From Colwellia sp. 20A7 (lineage in GTDB: Bacteria; Pseudomonadota; Gammaproteobacteria; Enterobacterales; Alteromonadaceae), in contig NZ_CP047130.1 in NCBI RefSeq assembly GCF_009832865.1, positions 1,984,001-2,048,000 on the forward strand: 64,000 nt of DNA, written 5' to 3'. The position numbers and the translations under genes are program-made. Of the stretch, positions 12,493 through 21,376 are shown piece after piece. The notes under the pieces were generated by a model. The model saw nothing but the letters and a program-made list of their open reading frames with translations, had not been told where the DNA came from and did no database searches. How positions within the stretch are numbered: position 1 is the first letter of the stretch; the number at the start of each line of letters is the position of its first letter.

Positions 12493-13452
12493 CTAATTAC
12501 CGATTAGACCATTAATGTGGGCTACAACACTTCTGCCCAACGAGCTTAAACTATAACCACCTTCTAATACCGATACTATACGTCCTTCAGCATGCTCTTG
12601 AGCAATTACCTTGAGTTCATCAGTTATCCAACGATAGTCGCCTTCCGTTAAACAAATTTGTGACATTTCGTCTTCAATATGAGCGTCAAAGCCTGCAGAA
12701 ATAAATATAATTTCAGGCTTAAACTTGTTTAAAGCCGGTAGCCAATGTTCCGTTATCGTCTTGCGAAACCCCTCGCTTTTAGTCGTGGCAGCTAAAGGAG
12801 TATTTATTATAGGAGGTGTATTACTTTCTTTAATATCAAATGGGTAGAAAGGGTACTGGTAACTAGAACAAAATAAATATGCGCCCTCTGAGGTTTCATC
12901 AACGGTAGGGAAATAATTTCTAATAATATCTTCCGTTCCATTACCATGGTGTACGTCAAAATCGACAATAGCGATACGTTTTAAATTATATTTCTTTTTG
13001 GCGTAAGCAGCGGCAATAGCAATATTATTAAAAAAGCAAAACCCCATTCCTTTATCGTGTTCAGCATGATGTCCTGGCGGTCGAGTAGTACAAAAAGCAC
13101 TATTTAGCGTGTGATCCATTACTAAGTCTACACCATCAATTACAGCACCAGCGGAGAGCATAATCGAGGTTAAAGTGTTTGAATCCATTACAGAATCTTC
13201 ACCAATAACAAAGTTTTCATTTTCAGCGGTTGGAGCATTATCAAAAACAAAATCAATATGTTTTTGAGTGTGCGCTAAAGAGAGCAATGACTTATCAATA
13301 GGTTTAGCATCAAATTGTCGTACAACATAATCAAGACCACTTCGTATCAGTTGATCTGAAATAGCGGCTAAACGTTTGCCACTTTCCGGATGATCTTTTC
13401 CTAAGTTATGATGGTTTCCACATTGATAGTGGCCAATTATTCCAATAGTCAT
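12493..13452 (-). CDS. HDAC/AcuC-family deacetylase
   Basis: 319 residues with the full arginase/deacetylase catalytic set. RPPGHH is at 124-129 (His dyad H128/H129), the zinc ligands are D166 and H168 in DFDVHHGNG and D256 in SAGFDAH, and the transition-state tyrosine is Y300 in EGGY. Bacterial members remove acetyl groups from proteins or from small molecules such as polyamines. It lies 93 bp downstream of an acetyl-CoA hydrolase-GNAT fusion on the same strand, so a protein acetylation cycle is a reasonable inference. The substrate is not known. Confidence 0.9.
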   Translation of the reverse strand: MTIGIIGHYQCGNHHNLGKDHPESGKRLAAISDQLIRSGLDYVVRQFDAKPIDKSLLSLAHTQKHIDFVFDNAPTAENENFVIGEDSVMDSNTLTSIMLSAGAVIDGVDLVMDHTLNSAFCTTRPPGHHAEHDKGMGFCFFNNIAIAAAYAKKKYNLKRIAIVDFDVHHGNGTEDIIRNYFPTVDETSEGAYLFCSSYQYPFYPFDIKESNTPPIINTPLAATTKSEGFRKTITEHWLPALNKFKPEIIFISAGFDAHIEDEMSQICLTEGDYRWITDELKVIAQEHAEGRIVSVLEGGYSLSSLGRSVVAHINGLIGN

Positions 13453-13545
13453 ACATCTCTCTTTAAGTTTTGGTGCTTGTTCATTATCATTAATACTATA
13501 TTTTTATTATTGGGTATCTATAACGCTTATCGATTTTATTGTGGA

Positions 13546-15414
13546 TTATTCAGCAACTAAATCGTTTGCTTTTACTTCACTTAATGTGAGTTTCAAACTT
13601 ACTTCGTCAAAATCTTCACTTGGTTGACGAACAAATCCTGACCTTTCAAAAACCTTTAACATAGAAGCATTATCTCTACGCACACAGGCAACTAAACTGT
13701 CTAATTTTCTGATTTTGGCTATCTCGATCATTTGACCTAATAAAGTACTTGCCATGCCTCGACCACGTAGGCTTTCTTTAATAACAAAAGCCACTTCGCC
13801 AGAATTAATACTTTCAATATAGTAATACCGAGCTACCGCTTGTATTGCCTCGCCTAAATAATCTCTACGAGTAAAGCATAAGGCTAAATCTACATGTTGA
13901 TTCACACTAACCAAATTACATGATTTCTCTCGTGTCATTTGAGTTATATGGTGGTTGTAACGCATGATTAGAGTTTCTTTATTGTGTGAATAAAAGAACT
14001 CTTGCAACTTACGTTCGTCTGATGGGGAGAGTGGGCGTAAAATGTATTCAATATTAGCAAAGTTGAATTTCTTTAGCTCAACATCCCCGAGCTCAGGCAC
14101 TGAACTAGGTGAGCTTTCTTGATATTCAGGTACCCAATAATGTTTACGGACATCAGCTAATAACTGTTCTCTAAACTTAGGATGAGCAATACGAATAAGC
14201 TCTAATGCACGTTCTCGAATGCTTTTACCTTGTAATGAGGCAATGCCAAACTCAGTAACAACATAAGAGACATGACCACGTGAAGTCACTACGCCACCGC
14301 CTTCGGTAATATGCGCTACAATACGTGATATTTTGCCATCTTTGGTAGTAGAAGGTAGAGCGATAATAGGTTTACCACCTTTACTTAATGATGCTCCTCG
14401 CACGAAATCGACTTGTCCACCTATGCCACTGTAAAATTGATAACCAATAGAGTCTGAAACCACTTGTCCTGTCAAATCAACTTCAATTGCGCTATTGATG
14501 GACACCATGTTGTCATTTTTCGCAATTTTAACGGGAGAGTTAACGTGTTCTGAAGGATAAAATTCAATGTGGGGATTCCCGTCAACAAAATCATATACTT
14601 TTTGGCTACCTACGCAATAGGTGACCACTGCCTTTCCTTTATGGTAAGTTTTTTTGCGATTATTTATCACGCCTTTTAACATTAAATCAATAATACCATC
14701 AGAAAGCATTTCACTATGGATTCCTAAGTCTTTATGGTTAGCTAAATAGCGTAAAACAGCCTCAGGAATTTTTCCAATGCCTATTTGTAAAGTCGCACCA
14801 TTTTCTACTAGCATGGCAGCGTATTGGCCTATTTGTTCAGTACGTCGGTCGAGTGCAGGAGGAATAACTTCAGGTAATTTTTGTTCTTGGTTGATCCAAG
14901 CATGAATTTGATTCAAATGAACAAAGCTATGACCATTAGTACGAGGCATACATGGGTTAATTTGTGCAATCACGTATCTTGCTGCTTTTACTGCAGAAGA
15001 CACTACATCGACGCTGACCCCCAAAGAACAATAACCATATTCATCAGGCGGGCTAACCATAATTAATGCAGCATCAAGGGGTAAACTGTTTTCACTAAAT
15101 AAACGTGGGATATCAGAAATGAAACAAGGCGTGTAATCTCCACGTCCTTCCGCAATCGCTTCTCGGATGTTTTTGCCTCCGATGAATAGGCTATTTACTT
15201 TAAAAAGATCTTTATGTTCAGGCTTTGCCCATACGTTTTCAGATAGCGTTAAAATATGTACTGTTTCAATGTCGTGTAACTTATTTGAATTAGCGATTAA
15301 GTTATCAATTAAAGCGTTAGGTACAGCCGCTCCGGAGCCGATAAAAATTCGGTTGCCTGATTTTAAATAATCTTCCCAATTTATATTGTCGCGTTCTGCA
15401 TATTGGCTTGCCAT
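13546..15414 (-). CDS. Acetyl-CoA hydrolase/transferase fused to GNAT acetyltransferase
   Basis: 622 residues. Residues about 1-440 form an acetyl-CoA hydrolase/CoA-transferase module; the Glu in NSAIEVDL would carry the CoA thioester, and GIGGQVDF and EGGGVVTSRGHVSYVV are family segments. Residues about 450-610 form a GNAT domain with the acetyl-CoA pyrophosphate loop RGRGMAS. Both halves use acyl-CoA. The pair could move acetyl groups between CoA and protein or carboxylate acceptors. An HDAC-like deacetylase follows in the same direction. The domain calls are firm; the physiological acceptors are unknown. Confidence 0.9.
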   Translation of the reverse strand: MASQYAERDNINWEDYLKSGNRIFIGSGAAVPNALIDNLIANSNKLHDIETVHILTLSENVWAKPEHKDLFKVNSLFIGGKNIREAIAEGRGDYTPCFISDIPRLFSENSLPLDAALIMVSPPDEYGYCSLGVSVDVVSSAVKAARYVIAQINPCMPRTNGHSFVHLNQIHAWINQEQKLPEVIPPALDRRTEQIGQYAAMLVENGATLQIGIGKIPEAVLRYLANHKDLGIHSEMLSDGIIDLMLKGVINNRKKTYHKGKAVVTYCVGSQKVYDFVDGNPHIEFYPSEHVNSPVKIAKNDNMVSINSAIEVDLTGQVVSDSIGYQFYSGIGGQVDFVRGASLSKGGKPIIALPSTTKDGKISRIVAHITEGGGVVTSRGHVSYVVTEFGIASLQGKSIRERALELIRIAHPKFREQLLADVRKHYWVPEYQESSPSSVPELGDVELKKFNFANIEYILRPLSPSDERKLQEFFYSHNKETLIMRYNHHITQMTREKSCNLVSVNQHVDLALCFTRRDYLGEAIQAVARYYYIESINSGEVAFVIKESLRGRGMASTLLGQMIEIAKIRKLDSLVACVRRDNASMLKVFERSGFVRQPSEDFDEVSLKLTLSEVKANDLVAE

Positions 15415-15569
15415 ACAAATTCCTATTTTAGTTCTTATACTGCAATATTAAGAGGTTACCTTATTAAAGCACTTTATATCAATGTAAGCTATTAGATATA
15501 AGTATGACTTAATATTTATTGATCCTAGTCAATGGTATAATTTATTTTTATTTATTTAGAGTAAGAAAA

Positions 15570-16205
15570 GTGACATTTAATAAGATATTTATAATCGGCT
15601 TACCAAGAACCGCGACGACGAGTGTATGTTTAGCCATGTTAGGTTTAGGTTTTAAAACAGCGCATAATGCTTATACTGCAAACGCTTTTAATGACGCTCA
15701 AGTGATTGCCGATACACCCGTATTTTGCGACTACCAAAATCTTGATAAGCATTTTCCAAATAGTAAATTTATCTATTTAACGCGAAACAAAGACAATTGG
15801 ATACCTTCAATAAGACAGTTATTACAACGTATGATTGTCAATTTACAGCGGACTGATGGTGGTTTTAATCCATATTTAAAGCGTTGTTACAATGACGTTT
15901 TTTCGCCATTGACAGCTAATAATATTACGCAAGATGATTTTCTTTTTCAATGCTATCAAAACCATCAGCAAGGAATTTTTGATTACTTCAAAAATAGATC
16001 GGATGATCTTTTAACAATAGATGTTAGTGATGACATGAGTTACTCTCAGCTGTTGGCTTTTCTTAAAATTTCACCAGAAAATGGTAGAGATACAGGTTTT
16101 GAGAAAATTAATATCGGCGGCAAAGTTAGAGCTTGGCAAGATATTAATAACGTATTAAAAATAGAATCAACTAATAAAGGGCGTATTGATAAGATCCTTT
16201 ATTAA
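15570..16205 (+). CDS. Sulfotransferase-family protein
   Basis: 211 residues from GTG 15570. The 5'-phosphosulfate loop follows at once (IIGLPRTATTSVC), so a start further upstream would only add an unlikely hydrophobic tail. A second PAPS-contact region (FIYLTRNKDNWIPSI) lies near residues 70-84. It is shorter than many sulfotransferases and matches the compact bacterial type. The acceptor is unknown. It ends 58 bp before miaE. Confidence 0.75.
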   Translation: MTFNKIFIIGLPRTATTSVCLAMLGLGFKTAHNAYTANAFNDAQVIADTPVFCDYQNLDKHFPNSKFIYLTRNKDNWIPSIRQLLQRMIVNLQRTDGGFNPYLKRCYNDVFSPLTANNITQDDFLFQCYQNHQQGIFDYFKNRSDDLLTIDVSDDMSYSQLLAFLKISPENGRDTGFEKINIGGKVRAWQDINNVLKIESTNKGRIDKILY

Positions 16206-16263
16206 TCGTTGTTTGATCTGTAAAATCCTTTCTAATTATTTAACCTTCTCCGAAATACTATTT

Positions 16264-16836
16264 ATGTTTGAATTAAAGTATAACACTACACAAGAGTGGA
16301 CCGATGCAGTTATGGCTGACTTCCCTAGTTTCTTACAAGATCATGCTGCTGCAGAAAAAAAGGCATCAGGCATGGCGATGGCAATGTTGTCGCATTACCC
16401 AGATAAAGCCAAACTGGTTAGAGCGATGACTGATTTAGCGATTGAAGAATTAATACATTTTAAGCAAGTTCTAAAGCTTCTTGTCGCTCGAAATGTGACC
16501 TTAGGGCAAGATAAAAAAGACCCGTATATCAATCAAATAAGACAGCTTTTTCGTAATGGTACAAGTTACTTTTTAATGGACCGTTTATTAGTTGCGGCAG
16601 TCATTGAGGCGCGAGGTTATGAAAAGTTTTGGTTAATCGCACAAGCTTTACCTGAAGGCAAAGATAAAGAGCTATATGATGCCATCGCCAAGTCTGAAGA
16701 AAAGCACAAAAACTTGTTTGTTGAGTTAGCGTATGAATATTTCGATAAAGCAGAAGTTGATCAACGCTTAGAAGAGTTATTAATTGCTGAAGCTGAAATA
16801 TGCAAAGCATTACCGATTAAAGCCGTGCTTCATTAA
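16264..16836 (+). CDS. miaE: tRNA-(ms2io6A37) hydroxylase MiaE
   Basis: 190 residues from ATG 16264. Four-helix diiron monooxygenase with ExxH ligand motifs EELIHF and EEKHKN plus EARGYEKF. MiaE hydroxylates 2-methylthio-N6-isopentenyl-adenosine at tRNA position 37 using O2. The size matches the shorter pseudomonad-type form rather than the about 250-residue enterobacterial one. An upstream in-frame ATG (16186) overlaps the preceding gene and is less likely. Confidence 0.85.
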   Translation: MFELKYNTTQEWTDAVMADFPSFLQDHAAAEKKASGMAMAMLSHYPDKAKLVRAMTDLAIEELIHFKQVLKLLVARNVTLGQDKKDPYINQIRQLFRNGTSYFLMDRLLVAAVIEARGYEKFWLIAQALPEGKDKELYDAIAKSEEKHKNLFVELAYEYFDKAEVDQRLEELLIAEAEICKALPIKAVLH

Positions 16837-16862
16837 TTGTAATTTTTTGATTTTATATAAAT

Positions 16863-17396
16863 ATGAAAAGACGTTTTGACAGTATTACACCTACATTAAT
16901 AAACCAACGAAAATCTGTTCATGAACTGTGCCGTCAATTTACTCGTAGCCCGAGTAAAGGCAATTTAAAACGTTTGAAAGCCTTATTTTTCTCATGCGGC
17001 GATGATGTATTTATTGAATATGGTTTTCATATGGAATACGGCGACAATATTAGTATTGGCGAGAGAACCTTTATAAACACACATTGCACCATTGTTGATG
17101 GTTCGAAAGACGCTAATAGTAAAATAAACATTGGTACTGATTGCCTTATTGGCCCTAATGTACAATTACTGGCTGTTTCTCATGATGTCGATCCCAATGA
17201 GCGATTAGCTAAACATAACTATGCTGACGATATTCTCATTGGCAATAATGTTTGGCTAGGTGGCGGGGTGATTGTACTAGCAGGTGTAAATATTGGCGAC
17301 AATAGTACGGTTGGCGCGGGTAGTGTAGTCACTAAAAATATTGAAGCGAATACTTTTTATGCTGGAAACCCTGCAGTGAAGATTCGTGATCTATAA
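16863..17396 (+). CDS. Maa/NodL-type sugar O-acetyltransferase
   Basis: 177 residues. A helical N-terminal cap is followed by left-handed beta-helix hexapeptide repeats (IGTDCLIGPNVQL, IGNNVWLGGGVIV, VGAGSVVTKNI), with the catalytic-type His in AVSHDVDPNERL. It transfers acetyl from acetyl-CoA to maltose- or galactoside-like acceptors. The acceptor here is unknown. It lies 26 bp after miaE and may be co-transcribed with it. Confidence 0.85.
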   Translation: MKRRFDSITPTLINQRKSVHELCRQFTRSPSKGNLKRLKALFFSCGDDVFIEYGFHMEYGDNISIGERTFINTHCTIVDGSKDANSKINIGTDCLIGPNVQLLAVSHDVDPNERLAKHNYADDILIGNNVWLGGGVIVLAGVNIGDNSTVGAGSVVTKNIEANTFYAGNPAVKIRDL

Positions 17397-17703
17397 TTTA
17401 AGTTTTATGACTTCTGTTGGTAAATATTCTGAACCAAATTCAGGGTGGTGGTGTGGGGTGAATAGAATGGATACTCTATTTCTCGCCACTTCGTAAATTT
17501 ATAACATCTAACACAATATGGTGGTCGGTCACCTTTATTTATAGCAGTACTCTATCCCAAATCGTATCACTATATAAATTTACTAATTTCTGGTGTATTT
17601 TACTAATATCTCGTTTAATTTACGTTGTAGTTATCTTACTAATCTATATCTTATTGTATTTTAAAGAATATTTTATTGGCTTGCCATTTGCTTATTAAAG
17701 TAA
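17397..17703. other. AT-rich intergenic stretch with short repeats
   Basis: No gene could be supported. Three copies of TTACTAAT occur at about 17580, 17600 and 17637. Together with the inverted-repeat element beyond it, this makes a 612-bp gap before the next gene. Confidence 0.4.
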
Positions 17704-17966
17704 TACCAAACGGATTATTAAATTGACCAACTTAGAGCTACATTAGCGAGCTTAGAACAAACACAATGAGTTAATTATAGTCATTCTATATTTCATTCAT
17801 TTTGTGCGGTTATCAGTTTGCTAATGAGCTCCCGAAAGGCGAGTTTATAAGGCTTATATGCCGCGTTATTGATTTTGACAAGGGAATAACCATTCTCTGC
17901 AATCAATGCCTTGCCTCTAAGCCTTTTAATTCTCACTAAGTGATCAATTAATTAGTCCGATTGGTA
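17704..17966. repeat. MITE-like element with IS630-type termini
   Basis: A 263-bp non-coding segment bounded by imperfect inverted termini. The left end is TACCAAACGGATTATTAAAT; the right end, read inward, is TACCAATCGGACTAATTAAT. The right flank is TA. The inward sequence reaches TGATC at the same offset (positions 21-25) as the IS630 element at 8156-9247. It contains no reading frame of note. I interpret it as a non-autonomous element that could be moved by an IS630-type transposase. Confidence 0.6.
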
Positions 17967-18008
17967 TAATGTAGATTTTTTAATAAGCAAATAATAAAGG
18001 GAACTAGT

Positions 18009-18656
18009 ATGTCAGTTATTTTAGAAGATCGACCTACAGAAACAGTGCGAAGTGAAGTTATTGATCAATTAATTATGAATTATAGTCATGGTGAATTATC
18101 GTATGAAGCTTTTGAACGACGTTTAGATCAAGCGATGGAATTAATGTGTAATAAAGCTCTTGTTGCGCTGGCTGAAGATTTACCTTTAACCGTTGATAAA
18201 GCTTTTGTTGAAAATAAAAAACAAGGTTTAGCACCGAATATTGTCTCTGGTGATGCTGAAGATGTTGAGTATATGATCAATGTTTTTAGTGGCAATACGC
18301 GGGGGGGCGTTTGGACAGTACCTAAAGAGATCAGGGCGTTAAGTATATTTAGTGGTTGTGATATTGATCTCACCAATGCAAAATTTACCCAGAATGAATT
18401 ACGAATAAAAACGTTTAGTTTATTTAGTGGTAGCAATTTCTATATTCCTGACAATGTAAATGTTGTTTCTAAAGTATTTTGTATTTTTGCTGGTGTAGAT
18501 TCTCAAACTACGACGCAAGTTAACCCAAATATTATTACGCCTACTATTGTCATTGAAGGCATCTCAATTTTCAGTGGAATAGACATAAAAGTAAGACGCA
18601 CAATGAAAGAAAAATTTGTTGATATGGCGGATAAGCTTAAAAGTATGTTTTCTTAA
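18009..18656 (+). CDS. DUF1707/LiaF-like cell-envelope response protein
   Basis: 215 residues without membrane segments. Residues about 5-60 look like a DUF1707/SHOCT-type helical domain (MNYSHGELSYEAFERRLDQAMEL). Residues about 90-200 are a beta-repeat resembling the LiaF/YvqF C-terminal domain, with repeated IFSG/VFSG turns (NVFSGNTRGG, SIFSGCDID, SLFSGSNFY, SIFSGIDIKV). In Firmicutes LiaF restrains a cell-wall-stress two-component system. Here no kinase or regulator is adjacent, so its role is unknown. Confidence 0.75.
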   Translation: MSVILEDRPTETVRSEVIDQLIMNYSHGELSYEAFERRLDQAMELMCNKALVALAEDLPLTVDKAFVENKKQGLAPNIVSGDAEDVEYMINVFSGNTRGGVWTVPKEIRALSIFSGCDIDLTNAKFTQNELRIKTFSLFSGSNFYIPDNVNVVSKVFCIFAGVDSQTTTQVNPNIITPTIVIEGISIFSGIDIKVRRTMKEKFVDMADKLKSMFS

Positions 18657-18789
18657 ATTTATTAATGAGGTAGTAAAACAACACAATTTTACGAAATATA
18701 CCAGCGTATATGATAATTACCTAGAGCTGTTTATTGTTAGCAGTTATAATTGAGCTTCTCATTTTGATTTTAACCCGTAAAGGTTGTTT

Positions 18790-19179
18790 ATGAAATTTTT
18801 TTCCCGCCGTTTAGTGATGCCTAATGATTTGAACTTTGCCAATTCCCTCTTTGGTGGTCGTGCCCTAGAATGGATTGATGAAGAAGCTGCTATTTATTCA
18901 ATGTGTCGACTAGAAACTAACTGTTTAGTGACTAAACATATTGGTGCAATTAGTTTTGATTCAGCAGCAAGACAAGGCGATGTTGTCGAATTTGGTTTAG
19001 AAACTAAAAAAGTAGGGACTACTTCAATAACCATTACGTGTTTAGTGCGTAATAAAGCTACGAAAAAAACAATTTGTTTGGCGGATGATATTGTTTTTGT
19101 ACAAGTTGACCCTGAAACCCGTAAACCTGTGCCTCATGGCAAAACGCTAGAGCAGTTACAGAATTCAGAAAAAATTTAA
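18790..19179 (+). CDS. Acyl-CoA thioesterase, YciA-type hotdog fold
   Basis: 129 residues from ATG 18790, with AAAGG 7 bp upstream; the in-frame TTG six bases earlier is rejected. Hotdog thioesterase signatures are NDLNFANSLFGGRALEWIDEEAA and, later, SFDSAARQGDVVEFG. It hydrolyses short or medium acyl-CoA to free acid and CoA. It stands alone between divergent intergenic regions. Confidence 0.85.
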   Translation: MKFFSRRLVMPNDLNFANSLFGGRALEWIDEEAAIYSMCRLETNCLVTKHIGAISFDSAARQGDVVEFGLETKKVGTTSITITCLVRNKATKKTICLADDIVFVQVDPETRKPVPHGKTLEQLQNSEKI

Positions 19180-19284
19180 TAATAGTAATAGCGTTATTGG
19201 ATTAATCACCTATAAAAGAGTCATTGATAAGGTATTAACTTAGCAATACAATGACGTTATTATTTACCTATTTCTAGTGTTTTT

Positions 19285-19629
19285 ATGTCTTCAGAAAGAT
19301 TTGGCACAAGTGCCAATTACAAGCAAAAAGAGCAAGGCTATCGTGATCGTGCTTTAAAACTATACCCTTGGGTATGTGGTCGCTGTGCACGTGAATTTGT
19401 TTATTCCAATATAAAGGAATTAACAGTACATCATATGGACCATGATCATACAAACAACCCCAACGACGGAAGTAATTGGGAGTTATTGTGCATCTACTGT
19501 CATGATAATGAACATGCTAAATACACAGAGCATGCTAACTATGAAACTGAAGTTAAAGCAGGGGATAGTAATCAAGATACTGCGACTTATAATCCCTTTG
19601 CTGATTTAAAATCAATGTTGAAAAAGTAG
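19285..19629 (+). CDS. yajD: YajD-family HNH nuclease
   Basis: 114 residues. A zinc-bound HNH motif comprises CGRC, the catalytic VHHMDHDH, N in GSNWELLCIYC, and H in CHDNEHAKY. YajD-type proteins are small housekeeping nucleases of unclear target. The acidic C-terminal tail of about 30 residues is outside the domain. There is no phage or restriction context nearby, so a defence role is not implied. Confidence 0.85.
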   Translation: MSSERFGTSANYKQKEQGYRDRALKLYPWVCGRCAREFVYSNIKELTVHHMDHDHTNNPNDGSNWELLCIYCHDNEHAKYTEHANYETEVKAGDSNQDTATYNPFADLKSMLKK

Positions 19630-19667
19630 CGCTTATTAATTATCAATACTTAACACTTTAGTCGTTT

Positions 19668-19865
19668 TTACTCAGGTGTTAGGTATTTTTTATAATCACC
19701 ACTACCAAAATACCTAACTGATTTTTTTTGCGTTAATTTTTTAGCAATTAATTGTTCTCGACAATAAATTTTCACTACTTGTTTATCACCATTTGTATCT
19801 GTGTCATAACTATGCAGGTCATTCGTTCTAAGGTTATCAAATTCAGTTTTCATGATTAATTGCAT
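19668..19865 (-). CDS. Small hypothetical protein
   Basis: 65 residues, hydrophilic and basic in the C-terminal half, without a recognisable family. GAGGA lies about 8 bp before the ATG, and the gene follows a 78-residue membrane protein by 12 bp on the same strand. It is therefore probably the last gene of the rnhA-MFS-small-protein run. No membrane segment or cysteine pair is seen. Confidence 0.5.
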   Translation of the reverse strand: MQLIMKTEFDNLRTNDLHSYDTDTNGDKQVVKIYCREQLIAKKLTQKKSVRYFGSGDYKKYLTPE

Positions 19866-19877
19866 TAATGCAGTCCT

Positions 19878-20114
19878 CTATAGATTTTTGATATCTTTTT
19901 GAACTTGATAGCCTTCATCGGTTACAATTTTTTCAAGTACCTGTACACGTTCAGTTAACTTACTAATTTGTATTTTTAATTGATTACTTTCTTCGCCATA
20001 AGTTTTGCTTTGATTTAGCGTTTTTGATTTAAACTCTAAATATCTATTATACATTTTATATAATACGCCACTCACAACGCAAACAATGACAACAACCATT
20101 GTTGTTCCACTCAT
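19878..20114 (-). CDS. Small membrane protein with coiled coil, PspB-like layout
   Basis: 78 residues. One N-terminal membrane helix (residues about 4-22) is followed by a basic linker and a heptad-like helix (KLTERVQVLEKIV). The layout resembles PspB, the phage-shock membrane component, but PspA and PspC are not adjacent. I treat the similarity as architectural only. It lies 18 bp after the MFS gene. Confidence 0.6.
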   Translation of the reverse strand: MSGTTMVVVIVCVVSGVLYKMYNRYLEFKSKTLNQSKTYGEESNQLKIQISKLTERVQVLEKIVTDEGYQVQKDIKNL

Positions 20115-20132
20115 AATATACTCCTAACTAAA

Positions 20133-21374
20133 TTAAATTTTATGTTTATGTCGAAAATAAATAATGTTTATTATAAGTAACACGGCAATTAAAGGGAGGC
20201 TCGTTAGTACAACATAATTCCAACCGCCAACAAATAATACCCAGCCTGCCATTAATGAGGCAAATGCCTGAAAACCAAACAACACAAAATCATTGGTTGC
20301 TTGTACTTTATGGCGTTCACAAGCGTTATAGCTTTGAGGTAATAAAGAAGTGCCTGTTAAAAAAAGGAAATTCCAACCAATACCTAATAAAATTAATGCC
20401 CACCAATAATGCATTACTTCCTGTCCAGAAAAAGCAATCAGAGCCACAACAAAATAAATAACAGTGCCCGTCATTAATAAGCCTTTTAATGTTATTTTTT
20501 TCACTAACCAAGGTGCAAACAAAGAAGGAAGGTACATAGCAGCAATATGGCTTTGTATTACCCATTTAGTTTCATTTAAGCTATGGCCCTGCATGTGGTG
20601 CATACTTAAGGGCGTTGCTGTCATTAAGTAACTCATAAGTGCATAACCTATTGTCGCGGTACTGATGGCGATAAGGAATATAGGCTGTTTAGCAATAATA
20701 GATAGTGGTCTGGCTTCACCAGATTTTGATACTTCTTTAATTTCAGGCTCTTCGAAAAAAATCATAATAAGAGCAGCTAAGCAAATAAGTAAGCCGAGTA
20801 AAAAAAATGAACCAGCATAGACATGAGGAGAGCTAAGCCAATCTTTTGCTGTTACCGCTATTTCAGGCCCTAAAAATGCAGCAAACACACCACTTAACAT
20901 TAAAATCGATAAAACTTTAGGGATATCTTCTTCGTTATTGCTACTTTCTATCGCGGCAAACCTTAATTGTTGTGTGAAAGAGCCACCAATGCCAAATAAA
21001 AAGCTCGCTAGAGAAAATACTTCAAATAGTGCTAATTTAGTCGCTATAATTGCTAGTGATGCTGCAATTAAAAGACAACCAAATCCTGTAAATACAGCAA
21101 ACTTACGTCCTTTTACTTTAGCAATCATTGCCGCAGGAATTGCTCCTGCAGCCACACCTAGTATCATTAAACTAATAGGTAGTGTAGCCAATGAAGCGTT
21201 AGTCGTTAATTCACTTGCTAATAACCCACCAATAAAAACAATAATAGGAGCAGAGCAGGTCACTAGCGGTTGTGCGATGAAGAGCAAACTGATATTTCTA
21301 GGTAAATTAAATTTTTTAGTTAATAAAATAGCTGAAATAACAATAAGTGCTATAACGAATAAAATAATTGACAT
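20133..21374 (-). CDS. MFS transporter
   Basis: 413 residues with about 12 hydrophobic segments. The basic loop AKVKGRKFAVF between TM2 and TM3 matches the conserved MFS loop. The substrate is unknown. The start ATG is 2 bp after the stop of the RNase H gene (TAA-ta-ATG), so translation is coupled. Two small proteins follow on the same strand. Confidence 0.85.
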   Translation of the reverse strand: MSIILFVIALIVISAILLTKKFNLPRNISLLFIAQPLVTCSAPIIVFIGGLLASELTTNASLATLPISLMILGVAAGAIPAAMIAKVKGRKFAVFTGFGCLLIAASLAIIATKLALFEVFSLASFLFGIGGSFTQQLRFAAIESSNNEEDIPKVLSILMLSGVFAAFLGPEIAVTAKDWLSSPHVYAGSFFLLGLLICLAALIMIFFEEPEIKEVSKSGEARPLSIIAKQPIFLIAISTATIGYALMSYLMTATPLSMHHMQGHSLNETKWVIQSHIAAMYLPSLFAPWLVKKITLKGLLMTGTVIYFVVALIAFSGQEVMHYWWALILLGIGWNFLFLTGTSLLPQSYNACERHKVQATNDFVLFGFQAFASLMAGWVLFVGGWNYVVLTSLPLIAVLLIINIIYFRHKHKI

Positions 21375-21376
21375 TA

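Noticed and set aside
19285..19629. HNH nuclease as part of a defence system
   Set aside because: It matches the housekeeping YajD type, and the neighbours are metabolic genes without methylase, helicase or toxin partners.
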